64,000 nucleotides of DNA from Arthrobacter sp. zg-Y1110. Its GTDB lineage: Bacteria; Actinomycetota; Actinomycetes; Actinomycetales; Micrococcaceae. Shown piece by piece: positions 25,359-33,602 of the stretch (its first letter is position 1; every line of letters starts with the position of its first letter). Below the pieces are notes generated by a model. The model was given only the letters and a program-made list of their open reading frames with translations, ran no database searches and was not told where the DNA came from. Made by a program: the position numbers and the translations under genes. The DNA lies in assembly GCF_025244865.1 (NCBI RefSeq), contig NZ_CP104272.1, positions 1,240,001-1,304,000 of the forward strand, given 5' to 3'.

Positions 25359-26669
25359 GTGAATTTTGGCCTGTACCGCGAGATGCTGCGGATAGCTCCT
25401 ATCCGCCGTGTGCTGCTCATCGGGATGATCGCCCGTTTCCCGCATTCCGCCGCCGGAGTGCTGCTGACCCTGCACGTGGTCAACACCATGGACAAGGGCT
25501 ACGCGGCCGCCGGCGCGGTAGCCGCCGTCGTCACCATCGGCATAGCAGTGGGTGCCCCCTGGCGAGGCCGCCGCGTGGACACCGTGGGCCTGCGGCGGGC
25601 CCTGATTCCCTCCGTTATTGCCGAAGCTGTCATCTGGAGCCTTGCTCCGCACGCCAGCTTCGAATGGCTGCTGGTCCTGGCGCTGATCGGCGGCGTGTTC
25701 ACCCTTCCGGTCTTCAGCGTCGTGCGGCAGTCGCTGGGCGTCCTGGCCACCGGCGAACAGCGGCGCACCGCCTTTGCGCTGGATTCCATCGCCACCGAGC
25801 TTATTTTCATGATGGGTCCCGCCCTGGGCGCAGTTATAGCAACGCGCTCGTCCGTCGTCGGACTGACCGCCGTCGGGGTGTCCGCCGCAGTAGCGGGACT
25901 GCTGCTGATCTGGTTCAACCCGCCGACCCGGTCCGTGGAACCCCGGAACGCCGTGACCGCCGCAGACGAGCAGGATGCCGCTGCGGCCGCCGCGGTGGCC
26001 GTGGCCCCGGCCAACGTGCAGGAAGCACCGATGGAACTCACCGGGGCGGGACTGCCGGACGGGCCGCAGAATCTGTTCGGCAGGCTGCGAAACGGCGTCG
26101 CGGGGAACTTCGGCTGGTTCACCCCGAGCGTGGCCGTGGTCTTTGCCGTCGCCGTCGGCGCCGGCCTGCTGCTGTCCAGCACCGATGTCGGCATGGTGGC
26201 GCTGGTGGAAGCAGGCGGAAACCCGTCAGAGGTCGGCATCGTGTTCGTCGCGTGGTGCGCAGCCTCCGCTGTCGGCGGGATTCTCTACGGTGCCATGAAC
26301 CGGCGGATCTCGCCGATGCTGCTGCTCCTGACGATGGCCGTCCTGACCATGCCGATGGCTTTCGCCACCAGCACCCTCAGCCTGGCGCTGCTTTCCATCC
26401 CCGCAGGCCTGCTCTGCGCGCCGGTGCTGTCTTCGGCATCCGAGCGGGTTGCCGACCTCGTGTCGGAGGAACGGCGGGGTGAAGCGATGGGCTGGTACGG
26501 CTCGTCAATGACCGCCGGCACCGCGCTGGGCGCGCCGGTGGCAGGCCTGGCTATCGACGTCATTGGCCCCTGGTCCGGCTTCCTGATGGCCGGCGGCGCC
26601 GCATCGGTGCTGGTGCTGGTGACGCTCACGGTCCGACAGTTCGCCCGGCGCTCGGCTCCGGTCAGCTAG
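25359..26669 (+). CDS. Major facilitator superfamily transporter
   Basis: 436 residues with about 12 hydrophobic helices, split by a cytoplasmic loop at about 185-245 rich in Ala/Glu/Asp. The loop after helix 2 contains GRRVDTVGLRR, the MFS motif A equivalent. Substrate is not evident; proteins of this layout are mostly drug or metabolite exporters. Start GTG 25359 follows a 33-nt gap after the SseB-like gene. It ends just before a large hairpin terminator that points the other way. Confidence 0.82.
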   Translation: MNFGLYREMLRIAPIRRVLLIGMIARFPHSAAGVLLTLHVVNTMDKGYAAAGAVAAVVTIGIAVGAPWRGRRVDTVGLRRALIPSVIAEAVIWSLAPHASFEWLLVLALIGGVFTLPVFSVVRQSLGVLATGEQRRTAFALDSIATELIFMMGPALGAVIATRSSVVGLTAVGVSAAVAGLLLIWFNPPTRSVEPRNAVTAADEQDAAAAAAVAVAPANVQEAPMELTGAGLPDGPQNLFGRLRNGVAGNFGWFTPSVAVVFAVAVGAGLLLSSTDVGMVALVEAGGNPSEVGIVFVAWCAASAVGGILYGAMNRRISPMLLLLTMAVLTMPMAFATSTLSLALLSIPAGLLCAPVLSSASERVADLVSEERRGEAMGWYGSSMTAGTALGAPVAGLAIDVIGPWSGFLMAGGAASVLVLVTLTVRQFARRSAPVS

Positions 26670-26682
26670 CTTCCGGGCACGA

Positions 26683-26748
26683 AAAAGCCCGAAGGGCCTG
26701 CCGCGGATTCCGCGGTGCCGGCAGCTGCCGGCGTCAGGACCTTCGGGC
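26683..26748 (-). terminator. Branched terminator after the DUF1844 gene
   Basis: The outer stem pairs GCCCGAAGG-CCTG (26687-26700) with CAGG-CCTTCGGGC (26735-26748), each strand with one mismatched base. It encloses two perfect hairpins: CCGCGG/CCGCGG (26701-26715) and GCCGGC/GCCGGC (26717-26732). On the minus strand it ends in TTTTTC, so it serves the DUF1844 gene. Confidence 0.8.
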
Positions 26749-26777
26749 GTTCAATGGTGTGGGGGAGGAGGCTAGTC

Positions 26778-27206
26778 CTAGCTGACGGGACCGGTGAACT
26801 TTTCGCCCGGACCCTTGCCCGGGGCATCCTGGATAACGGAAGCTTCGCGGAAGGCCAGCTGCAGGGAACGCAGTCCATCGCGCAACGGACCGGCATGCTG
26901 GCTGCCGATCTCCGGAGCGGCGGCGGTGACGAAACCGGCAAGGGCGGTAATCAGCTTGCGGGCCTCGTCCAGGTCCTTGAGCTCGTCGGCGTCATCGCCT
27001 TCGGCCAGGCCGCACTTCACGGCTGCTGCGCTCATCAGGTGCACGGCCGCCGTCGTAATGACCTCGATGGCCGGCACCTCGGCAATGTCGCGCATCTGCT
27101 CGACGACTTCCTGCTGTGCTGCTGCCGCAGATTCGGACTCTGCTGGTGTTCCCGGGAAGGAGTGGCGGGTTGCCTCGCCTGCCGGATTGCTCTGTGGGGT
27201 ACTCAT
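26778..27206 (-). CDS. DUF1844 domain-containing protein
   Basis: 142 residues. The conserved part (EVPAIEVITTAAVHLMSAAAVKCGL, EARKLITALAG, GPLRDGLRSLQLAFREAS) is the DUF1844 helical domain, widespread and of unknown function. The N-terminal 45 residues are polar. I use ATG 27206 (MSTPQSNP), the likely family start, rather than the upstream ATG 27314. In actinobacteria this gene typically lies divergent from infC, as here; no function follows from that. Confidence 0.85.
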   Translation of the reverse strand: MSTPQSNPAGEATRHSFPGTPAESESAAAAQQEVVEQMRDIAEVPAIEVITTAAVHLMSAAAVKCGLAEGDDADELKDLDEARKLITALAGFVTAAAPEIGSQHAGPLRDGLRSLQLAFREASVIQDAPGKGPGEKFTGPVS

Positions 27207-27553
27207 ACTGGTAAGCTTGTCACAGACCGACTGGTTGTCGTTACTTTCAATGCCCATCACGGGCGGGATGAAAATCACACTTTCCTCCTGGAAGCCTACG
27301 GCGCCGGTATGCAAGCGGAGACCCCTCCCACCCGCGTCAGCCTGACCGCCCTCGTTGGCGCCAGAGTTGCCGGGTTCAGGTCGGCCCCGGACGGGCTGCA
27401 GTGTTACTGCGGTTTATTCCGGGAGCTAACTGCCTTCGAACTGGTTTCGAAGCAGTTGCTGCCGACCCCCAAAGGGCCTTCGATTGCGCTTGCAATTGGA
27501 GGCCTTCTTCATTTGCAGGCGGTAGCCGTTTTGAAGAGCACAGGAGCTGCAAC
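27207..27553 (+). promoter_or_regulatory. infC leader region with two strong hairpins
   Basis: This 347-nt stretch holds no gene. Hairpin 1 (27428-27457) pairs AACTG-CTTCGAA with TTCGAAG-CAGTT, with one bulged C and loop CTGGT. Hairpin 2 (27475-27504) pairs GGCCT-ATTGC with GCAAT-AGGCC around loop GCTT, with a symmetric 3-nt internal loop. Both lie just before the infC ribosome binding site, where ribosomal-protein (L20-type) leaders occur in other bacteria. A regulatory role is inferred from position and pairing only. Confidence 0.5.
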
Positions 27554-28609
27554 ATTAGCGAGCCAAGAATCAATGATCGGATCCGCGTCCCCGAGGTGCG
27601 GCTGGTAGGTCCGGCAGGTGAGCAGGTCGGAGTGGTCCGGATTGAGGACGCGCTTCGCCTGGCTGCCGAGTCTGACCTGGATCTTGTTGAGGTAGCACCG
27701 CAGGCCAAGCCTCCGGTGTGCAAACTAATGGACTTCGGCAAGTACAAGTACGAAGCCGCCGTCAAGGCACGCGAAGCCCGGAAGAACCAGACGAACACCG
27801 TTCTGAAGGAAATCCGCTTCCGCCTGAAGATCGACACCCACGACTACGAAACCAAGCGCGGACACGCCATGCGCTTCCTGGCCGCCGGTGACAAGGTCAA
27901 GGCCATGATCCAGTTCCGTGGACGTGAACAGCAGCGCCCGGAAATGGGTATGAAGCTGCTGAACAAGTTCGCTGAGGATGTTGCCGAGGTGGGTGTGGTT
28001 GAGTCCACCCCGCGTATCGACGGCCGCAACATGGTCATGGTCATTGGCCCGGTGAAGAACAAGGCCGAGGCCAAGGCAGAAGCGCGCCGGGCAACACAGC
28101 GTGCCGATGCCAAGGCAGCGAACGAGGCAGTTCGGAACGGGGAGGCACCCGAACGGGTGAACACCTCCGAGAAGGCTGCTCCCATGACGCAGAGCCTCGC
28201 GGACCTGCTTCCGGACGGACTGCGTTTGGGTTCCTCCGCTGAAGCTGCCGACAAGGCCCGCGCCGAGCAGGAGCAGGCTGAAAAGGAACAGGCCGCAAAG
28301 CGGGCCAGGGCTGCAGCTGCCGAAAAGGCTGCAACCGAGGCACGCCGTGTGGCTGCAGCCAGCAAGCCGGCCGCAGCGCCTGCCGCTGAAGCTGTCGCTC
28401 CCGCCGCTCCGGCCGAGCCCGCGAAGCCGGCAGAAGCAGCGAAGCCTGCCGCAGCGCCTAAGCCTGCAGCGGTTCCGAAGCCGACGGCGGCAAAGCCTGC
28501 GCCCAAGCCTGCAGCCCGGCCCAAGCCTGCCGCAGCACCGAAGCCTGCCGGCAAGCCGTCCTCCTCGCGGGGGACCACCGGCCAGAACAAGCCCGGAACT
28601 GCAGAGTAG
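27554..28609 (+). CDS. infC: Translation initiation factor IF-3
   Basis: 351 residues from an ATT start codon at 27554: the family N-terminus [18 protein letters not shown] begins right after it, and AGGAG (27542-27546) is 7 nt upstream. Start at ATT is typical of infC and allows autoregulation, because IF-3 itself discriminates against non-standard starts. The two IF-3 domains cover about residues 1-180. A tail of about 160 residues follows, first acidic/Ala-rich helix, then repeated Lys-Pro-Ala (KPAAAPKP), about double the usual length. The gene heads infC-rpmI-rplT; the ribosome-bound factor prevents premature subunit joining. Confidence 0.95.
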   Translation: MSEPRINDRIRVPEVRLVGPAGEQVGVVRIEDALRLAAESDLDLVEVAPQAKPPVCKLMDFGKYKYEAAVKAREARKNQTNTVLKEIRFRLKIDTHDYETKRGHAMRFLAAGDKVKAMIQFRGREQQRPEMGMKLLNKFAEDVAEVGVVESTPRIDGRNMVMVIGPVKNKAEAKAEARRATQRADAKAANEAVRNGEAPERVNTSEKAAPMTQSLADLLPDGLRLGSSAEAADKARAEQEQAEKEQAAKRARAAAAEKAATEARRVAAASKPAAAPAAEAVAPAAPAEPAKPAEAAKPAAAPKPAAVPKPTAAKPAPKPAARPKPAAAPKPAGKPSSSRGTTGQNKPGTAE

Positions 28610-28718
28610 TTTCACTGCACTGCGCCTCGTTCCGGCGTCCAGTAATAAGCCCTGGCACCCGCAAGGTGTCCGAAGCCCCGCGGGCCTGCCCGCGGAAACC
28701 TAAAGGAGATCGGTAGAC

Positions 28719-28913
28719 ATGCCGAAGATGAAGACCCACAGTGGCGCCAAGAAGCGCTTCAAGCTGACCGGTACCGGCAAGCTCAAGCGCCAGCAGGCTA
28801 ACCGCCGCCACTACCTGGAGCACAAGCCCTCCACGCTGACCCGCCGCCTCGCCAACGACAAGCTCGTGGCACCGGCGGACGCCAAGGTCATCAAGAAGAT
28901 GCTCGGCATCTAG
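28719..28913 (+). CDS. rpmI: 50S ribosomal protein bL35
   Basis: 64 residues, normal length, starting [18 protein letters not shown] and ending in KKMLGI. AAAGGAG precedes ATG 28719. It is the middle gene of the infC-rpmI-rplT operon. A GC-rich hairpin (CCGCGGG/CCCGCGG, about 28676-28695) lies in the gap upstream. Confidence 0.98.
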   Translation: MPKMKTHSGAKKRFKLTGTGKLKRQQANRRHYLEHKPSTLTRRLANDKLVAPADAKVIKKMLGI

Positions 28914-29032
28914 CCAGTCCCCGATAGCCGACCCGTCCGGGCCGGCATCACCCATCAAGCTTTCCCCGCCTGGGATCAACAGGTGCAGAGACTTTTTTGA
29001 AGTCGGGGAGATTTACCAAAAGGAGTACGCAC

Positions 29033-29683
29033 GTGGCACGTGTGAAGCGGGCGCTTAACGCCCACAAGAAGCGTCGGGTTATTCTCGAGCGCGCCAAGGG
29101 TTACCGCGGACAGCGTTCGCGCCTGGTCCGTAAGGCCAAAGAGCAGCTGCTGCACTCGTTTGTGTACAGCTACGGCGACCGCCGCAAGCGTAAGGGCGAC
29201 TTCCGCCGCCTGTGGATCCAGCGCATCAACGCTGCTTCGCGCGCCAACGGCCTGACCTACAACCGCCTGATCCAGGGCCTGAAGCTGGCCGAGATCCAGG
29301 TTGACCGCCGCATGCTGGCTGAACTGGCCGTCAATGACGCTGCTGCCTTCGCCGCACTGGTCCAGATTGCCAAGGACGCACTGCCGTCCGACACCTCCGC
29401 TCCGGCCGTCGCGGCCGCTCCGGTTGCCAAGGCTGCAGCTCCCGCCGCCAAAAAGCCGGCTGCTGCCGTTGCCACCGCTCAGGGCGGATTCAAGGCTTCC
29501 GAGGGCGACGCCCCGGAGGGCTTCGTTATCAAGGGCAACCTGGGTTCGGGCAAGTACCACGTCCCGGGTTCCACCTGGTACGAGCAGACCGTTGCCGAGT
29601 ACTGGTTCAACTCCGTTGAAGCAGCCAAGGCTGCAGGCCTGGAGCCGGCTGGCGGAGAATCCCGCCAGAAGTTCCAGGGCTAA
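29033..29683 (+). CDS. rplT: 50S ribosomal protein bL20 with C-terminal sunset-like domain
   Basis: 216 residues. Residues 1-118 are a standard L20 ([45 protein letters not shown]), needed for early 50S assembly. The usual protein ends near 118-130. Here an Ala/Lys/Pro linker (121-150) joins an extra domain at about 154-209, with [29 protein letters not shown] and AAKAAGL. That pattern resembles the sunset domain often found at the ends of actinobacterial secreted proteins. The frame is continuous with no sign of frameshift. GTG 29033 has AAGGAG about 8 nt upstream. Confidence 0.93.
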   Translation: MARVKRALNAHKKRRVILERAKGYRGQRSRLVRKAKEQLLHSFVYSYGDRRKRKGDFRRLWIQRINAASRANGLTYNRLIQGLKLAEIQVDRRMLAELAVNDAAAFAALVQIAKDALPSDTSAPAVAAAPVAKAAAPAAKKPAAAVATAQGGFKASEGDAPEGFVIKGNLGSGKYHVPGSTWYEQTVAEYWFNSVEAAKAAGLEPAGGESRQKFQG

Positions 29684-29701
29684 GTCGGTTCCTAAAAGCC
29701 G

Positions 29702-30637
29702 ATGAACCTTGAAGGGCGCCCGCAGGCACCGCTTATGTCCAATCCCCGAGCCGATCGGGTCCGTGATGTAGCGAAGCTTGCCGGGCGCTCTTCGCGCTTA
29801 AAATCCGGCAGTTTCCTGGCCGAAGGGCCGCAGGCCGTACGGGAGGCGCTTTCCGCGCACCGTGCGGCCGCGGTCGACGGCGGCCCCGCCGTCGTCCACG
29901 AGGTCTATGCCACCGAGGCCTGCCTGGATCGTCTGCCCGAGCTGGCGGATCTGGCCTCTGGCGTGACGCTCCGCCTGGCCACGGACGAAGTCCTGGCCGC
30001 CATGGCCGACACCGTTTCCCCGCAGGGCATCGTGGCGGTCTGCCACACCTCCACCACCACGCTCGAGGAAGTCCTCGCCTCAGGTGCGAAGCTCGTTGCC
30101 GTGTTGTGCGAGGTGCGGGACCCCGGCAATGCGGGCACCGTGCTGCGGGCAGCGGATTCCGCCGGTGCCGACGCCGTAGTGCTTACGGCGTCCAGCGTGG
30201 ACATCTACAACCCCAAAGCGGTGCGTTCCACCGCGGGGTCACTCTTTCACCTGCCGGTGGTGACCGGCGCCGACTTCGGCGACGTCGTCCACGCCCTGCA
30301 TACCGCAGGCGTCACGGTGCTGGCAGCCGACGGCTACGGCAACGTCAATCTTGACCGGCTCCAGGACCTCAGTGCGGTGCGCCGCTTCGGCGGCGCCGCG
30401 GAGACCGGCAGTTCCGGCCCCGACGGGGCGGACGGAGCCGCGGAGGCCGCCCTTCCACAGCTCGAGCAGCCCACAGCCTGGCTGTTCGGTAACGAAGCCC
30501 AGGGCCTGTCCGATGCAGAACTGGCCGCAGCCGACCACCGCGTGGCCGTCCCGCTCTACGGCCGGGCAGAAAGCCTGAACGTCGGGACCGCGGCAACCGT
30601 CTGCCTCTACGCCTCGGCCCGCGCGCAGAACAGGTAA
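29702..30637 (+). CDS. TrmH/SpoU-family RNA methyltransferase
   Basis: 311 residues. An N-terminal substrate-binding domain precedes a SPOUT catalytic domain with a deep trefoil knot. The three SpoU motifs are VRDPGNAGTVLRAADSAGADAVV, LFGNEAQGLSD and VPLYGRAESLNVGTAATVCLY. It probably 2'-O-methylates rRNA or tRNA; position after rplT is common. The insertion AETGSSGPDGADG (about 240) is a low-complexity loop. ATG 29702 is 18 nt after the rplT stop; ATG 29735 (MSNPRADRV) is an equally plausible start. Confidence 0.9.
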   Translation: MNLEGRPQAPLMSNPRADRVRDVAKLAGRSSRLKSGSFLAEGPQAVREALSAHRAAAVDGGPAVVHEVYATEACLDRLPELADLASGVTLRLATDEVLAAMADTVSPQGIVAVCHTSTTTLEEVLASGAKLVAVLCEVRDPGNAGTVLRAADSAGADAVVLTASSVDIYNPKAVRSTAGSLFHLPVVTGADFGDVVHALHTAGVTVLAADGYGNVNLDRLQDLSAVRRFGGAAETGSSGPDGADGAAEAALPQLEQPTAWLFGNEAQGLSDAELAAADHRVAVPLYGRAESLNVGTAATVCLYASARAQNR

Positions 30638-30780
30638 GCAGAACAGGTAAACCCGGCGGCTAACCGGCAGCGGTTGTGCACCGGCGCATGGCTGTCCCTT
30701 CTCCCATGTAGCGTATTGGTAACAGTTGTTTCCAGACAGCTGAACCAGCCAATCCACGTACAAAGCGAAACGGGTCTTAT

Positions 30781-31728
30781 ATGTCTGCCAGCGGCGGTAA
30801 TAAGGCGATTATCGCGGCACTGAGCGCCAACTTGGCCATTGCGGTCATGAAGTTCATTGCCTTCGCCTTAACGCGTTCATCCTCCATGCTCGCGGAGGCT
30901 ATCCACTCGGTTGCCGACTCCGGCAACCAGGCCCTGCTGCTCGTGGGCGGCAAACGCGCACGGCGCCAGGCCAGCCCCGAGCACCCCTTCGGCTACGGCC
31001 GTGAACGCTACGTTTACGCGTTCATCGTCTCCATCGTCCTCTTCAGCGTCGGCGGCCTCTTCGCCCTCTACGAGGCGTACCACAAGTGGCAGGATCCGCA
31101 CCCGATCGAAGGCCGCTGGTGGTGGGTACCGCTGGCAGTGCTCGTCGGTGCGATCATTGCCGAAGCGTTCTCCTTCCGCACGGCCATCAGGGAATCGAAC
31201 CATACGCGCGGCAAGCAGAGCTGGAAGCAGTTCGTGCGTACGGCCAAGGCACCGGAACTGCCGGTTGTCCTGCTCGAAGACCTGGGCGCCCTCCTCGGCC
31301 TGATCTTCGCCCTGTTCGGTGTGACCATGACCCTGGTGACCCACAACGGCATGTGGGATGCGCTGGGCACGGCCATGATCGGCGTGCTGCTGGTGGTTAT
31401 TGCCGTAATCCTGGGCATGGAGACGAAGTCCCTGCTGCTCGGTGAGTCTGCAACGCAGGACGACGTCCGCAGGATCGAAGCGGCCCTCCAGGAAGATCCC
31501 GATACGCGGATCATCCACCTCAAGACCCTGCATCTGGGTCCGGAGGAACTTCTCGTGGCCGCGAAGATCACCATGGCCAAGAGCGACACCGGCCAGGAAA
31601 TTGCCGACGGCATCAACGCCGCCGAAGCACGGATCCGTGCCGCGGTACCGATCGCTACCGCTATTTACCTGGAACCTGATGTATTCGCTTCGAAGAACGC
31701 GCAGGACGCCGGTCAAGTGACCCGCTGA
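30781..31728 (+). CDS. Cation diffusion facilitator family transporter
   Basis: 315 residues. It has about six membrane helices with the CDF metal site motifs in helix 2 (AEAIHSVADSGNQALLL) and helix 5 (LLEDLGALLGLIF), then a cytoplasmic C-terminal domain of about 85 residues. It exports a divalent cation such as Zn2+ or Mn2+ in exchange for protons; the metal cannot be assigned. The HSVAD-type and EDLGA-type motifs place it in the CDF branch lacking a His-rich loop. Its last 68 nt overlap the 3' end of the convergent MFS gene. Confidence 0.88.
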   Translation: MSASGGNKAIIAALSANLAIAVMKFIAFALTRSSSMLAEAIHSVADSGNQALLLVGGKRARRQASPEHPFGYGRERYVYAFIVSIVLFSVGGLFALYEAYHKWQDPHPIEGRWWWVPLAVLVGAIIAEAFSFRTAIRESNHTRGKQSWKQFVRTAKAPELPVVLLEDLGALLGLIFALFGVTMTLVTHNGMWDALGTAMIGVLLVVIAVILGMETKSLLLGESATQDDVRRIEAALQEDPDTRIIHLKTLHLGPEELLVAAKITMAKSDTGQEIADGINAAEARIRAAVPIATAIYLEPDVFASKNAQDAGQVTR

Positions 31729-32908
31729 TCAGCGCAATAGCCAAACCAAGCAGGGCGAGTACCGCTCCCACCACAGCGGGGGAGCGGTACCCCCAGCCCC
31801 AGGCGATCACGACGCCGCCCAGCAGGGCACCCAGCGCATTGGCCAGGTTCAGGGCCGCATGGTTCAGTGACGATGCAAGCGACTCGGCGCCCGGCGAAAC
31901 ATCCAGCAGCCTCGTCTGCAGGGGCGGCGTCAGCATTGACCCGATCAGCCCCACCAGGAAGACCAGCACCATCGCAGTCACCGCGTACTGCACTGCCCAC
32001 GCGTAGGCCAGCAGGATTACCACCGTGCCGCCCAGGATCGCGTAGATGCTGCCCATGACGTTGATGTCGGCCAGCCGTCCGCCGGCCACGTTGCCGATCA
32101 CCTGGCCCACACCATAGAGCCCGACGACGACGGGCAGCACATTCTCGGAGATGCCTGCCACTTCAGTCATGGTCGGCGCGATGTACGAATACACCGCGAA
32201 GAATCCGCCGAACCCGACGGTGCCCACCAAGAGGGCCAGCCAGACCTGGGCGCGCCCGAGGGCACTGAGCTCACTCTTGATGCTCGCCCCGGCAAGGGTC
32301 GGCTGATACGGGACGAAACGGGCGACCATGGCGACCGTCAGGAGCCCGATGGCCGCGACCAGGACGAACATCCACCGCCACCCGGCCTGCTGGCCCAGCC
32401 AGGTAGCAAACGGCACACCCACCACGTTGGCGATGCTCAGGCCCAGCATGACCATTGAGATGGCCCAGGCCCGCCGCGTCGGAGCGACCAGCGAAGCAGC
32501 AATGACCGCTGCCACGCCGAAGAATGCGCCGTGGGGCAGGCCGGACAGGAACCGGGTAAAAAGCAGCCAGGAATAATCTGCGGCAAAGAACGAAGACAAG
32601 TTGCTCAGGGCGAAGAAGAGCATCAGGCCCAGCACCAGCATTTTCCGCGGCACACGTGCGCCGAGAGCCGCAAGCACGGGGGCGCCGACCACCACGCCGA
32701 GGGCATAGGCCGAAATGACGTGGCCGCCCGCGGGAACGGAAATGTCGAGGTCTTCGACCATCTCCTGCAGCAGGCCCATGATGCTGAATTCGGTGGTGCC
32801 GATGGCAAATCCTCCCACGGCCAGGGCAACTATGGCCTTGGCGGCAGAAGTGCGGCGGTGTGAGCCCTGGCTGGACATGGAAATGGGCGCGGTACTGCTC
32901 CGGGACAT
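31661..32908 (-). CDS. MFS transporter, DHA1/AraJ-like efflux family
   Basis: 415 residues, 12 predicted helices. The start of helix 1 (AIVALAVGGFAIGTTEFSIMGLL) is characteristic of the AraJ/YdhP-like exporters of sugars, arabinose derivatives or drugs. The loop GARVPRKMLVLGLM after helix 2 is motif A. ATG 32908 and ATG 32878 (MSSQGSHRR) are both possible; the latter gives a tighter N-terminus. Substrate unknown. Its stop at 31661 lies inside the end of the cation transporter gene. Confidence 0.85.
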   Translation of the reverse strand: MSRSSTAPISMSSQGSHRRTSAAKAIVALAVGGFAIGTTEFSIMGLLQEMVEDLDISVPAGGHVISAYALGVVVGAPVLAALGARVPRKMLVLGLMLFFALSNLSSFFAADYSWLLFTRFLSGLPHGAFFGVAAVIAASLVAPTRRAWAISMVMLGLSIANVVGVPFATWLGQQAGWRWMFVLVAAIGLLTVAMVARFVPYQPTLAGASIKSELSALGRAQVWLALLVGTVGFGGFFAVYSYIAPTMTEVAGISENVLPVVVGLYGVGQVIGNVAGGRLADINVMGSIYAILGGTVVILLAYAWAVQYAVTAMVLVFLVGLIGSMLTPPLQTRLLDVSPGAESLASSLNHAALNLANALGALLGGVVIAWGWGYRSPAVVGAVLALLGLAIALISGSLDRRPARSSKRIHQVPGK

Positions 32909-33112
32909 GCTTCGCTTTCACAAGGTGGGGGATGCGGCTGGGCCGCTGCGGACGGCGCTCACGGTCAATGAGCAGGAAAAATGCTCCTGCCGGACGCCGG
33001 GACGGCTTCGTCTCCTCCAGCCTAGTGCAGGGGCACCCCCGGTGTAGACCTGTGCGGACGGATCATCCCGGCTGAGCAGGCACAGGCGGCCTGACCGTAC
33101 CGAGCGTCCGCA

Positions 33113-33118
33113 TAGACT
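33113..33118 (+). promoter_or_regulatory. -10 hexamer of leaderless Nudix gene
   Basis: TAGACT, 6-nt spacer, GTG 33125. Confidence 0.6.
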
Positions 33119-33124
33119 TCTTTC

Positions 33125-33568
33125 GTGGCCATTGAATCAACGCAAATCACTAAACAGGTTGTGGGCGGTGCGCTGGTGGACAGCCTCCGGCAGCCTTCCC
33201 GGATATTGGCGGCCCGCCGGAGCGCCCCGGAAACGCTTGCCGGGTTGTGGGAGTTCCCGGGCGGAAAAGTGGAACCCGGGGAAAGCTGCACGGAGGCCCT
33301 GCACCGAGAACTCGCCGAAGAGCTGGGCATCCGGGTGCAGTTGGGTGCTGAAATCACCGGGCCGCTGGACGAAGGGTGGAGGCTGAACGACGTCGCTGCC
33401 ATGCGGGTCTGGTTCGCCGAGATCACCGAAGGAACAGCCGAGCCCCTCGAAGACCACAGCGAGCTCCGCTGGGTTGACCTCAACGCAGAGGCACTGATGG
33501 GCCTCGCCTGGATACCGGCGGACCTGCCGATTGTCACCGCGCTGCTGGAGGCTGTTACTGCGGCTTAG
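33125..33568 (+). CDS. Nudix hydrolase, MutT-like (deoxy)nucleoside triphosphate pyrophosphohydrolase
   Basis: 147 residues with a complete Nudix box GKVEPGESCTEALHRELAEELGI (pattern Gx5Ex7REUxEExGU) at about residues 47-69. WEFPGGKVEPGE is the form seen in MutT1-type enzymes that hydrolyse 8-oxo-dGTP, so nucleotide pool sanitation is the likely role. Substrate is inferred, as Nudix enzymes vary. Leaderless start at GTG 33125. Confidence 0.87.
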   Translation: MAIESTQITKQVVGGALVDSLRQPSRILAARRSAPETLAGLWEFPGGKVEPGESCTEALHRELAEELGIRVQLGAEITGPLDEGWRLNDVAAMRVWFAEITEGTAEPLEDHSELRWVDLNAEALMGLAWIPADLPIVTALLEAVTAA

Positions 33569-33602
33569 CCGCGGTGGCGCGCCAGGGCTGTCCGGGAACG
33601 TG

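Noticed and set aside
27207..27314. Longer start (ATG 27314) for the DUF1844 protein
   Set aside because: It adds 36 residues with no family match and would overlap the infC promoter region; ATG 27206 gives the usual start.
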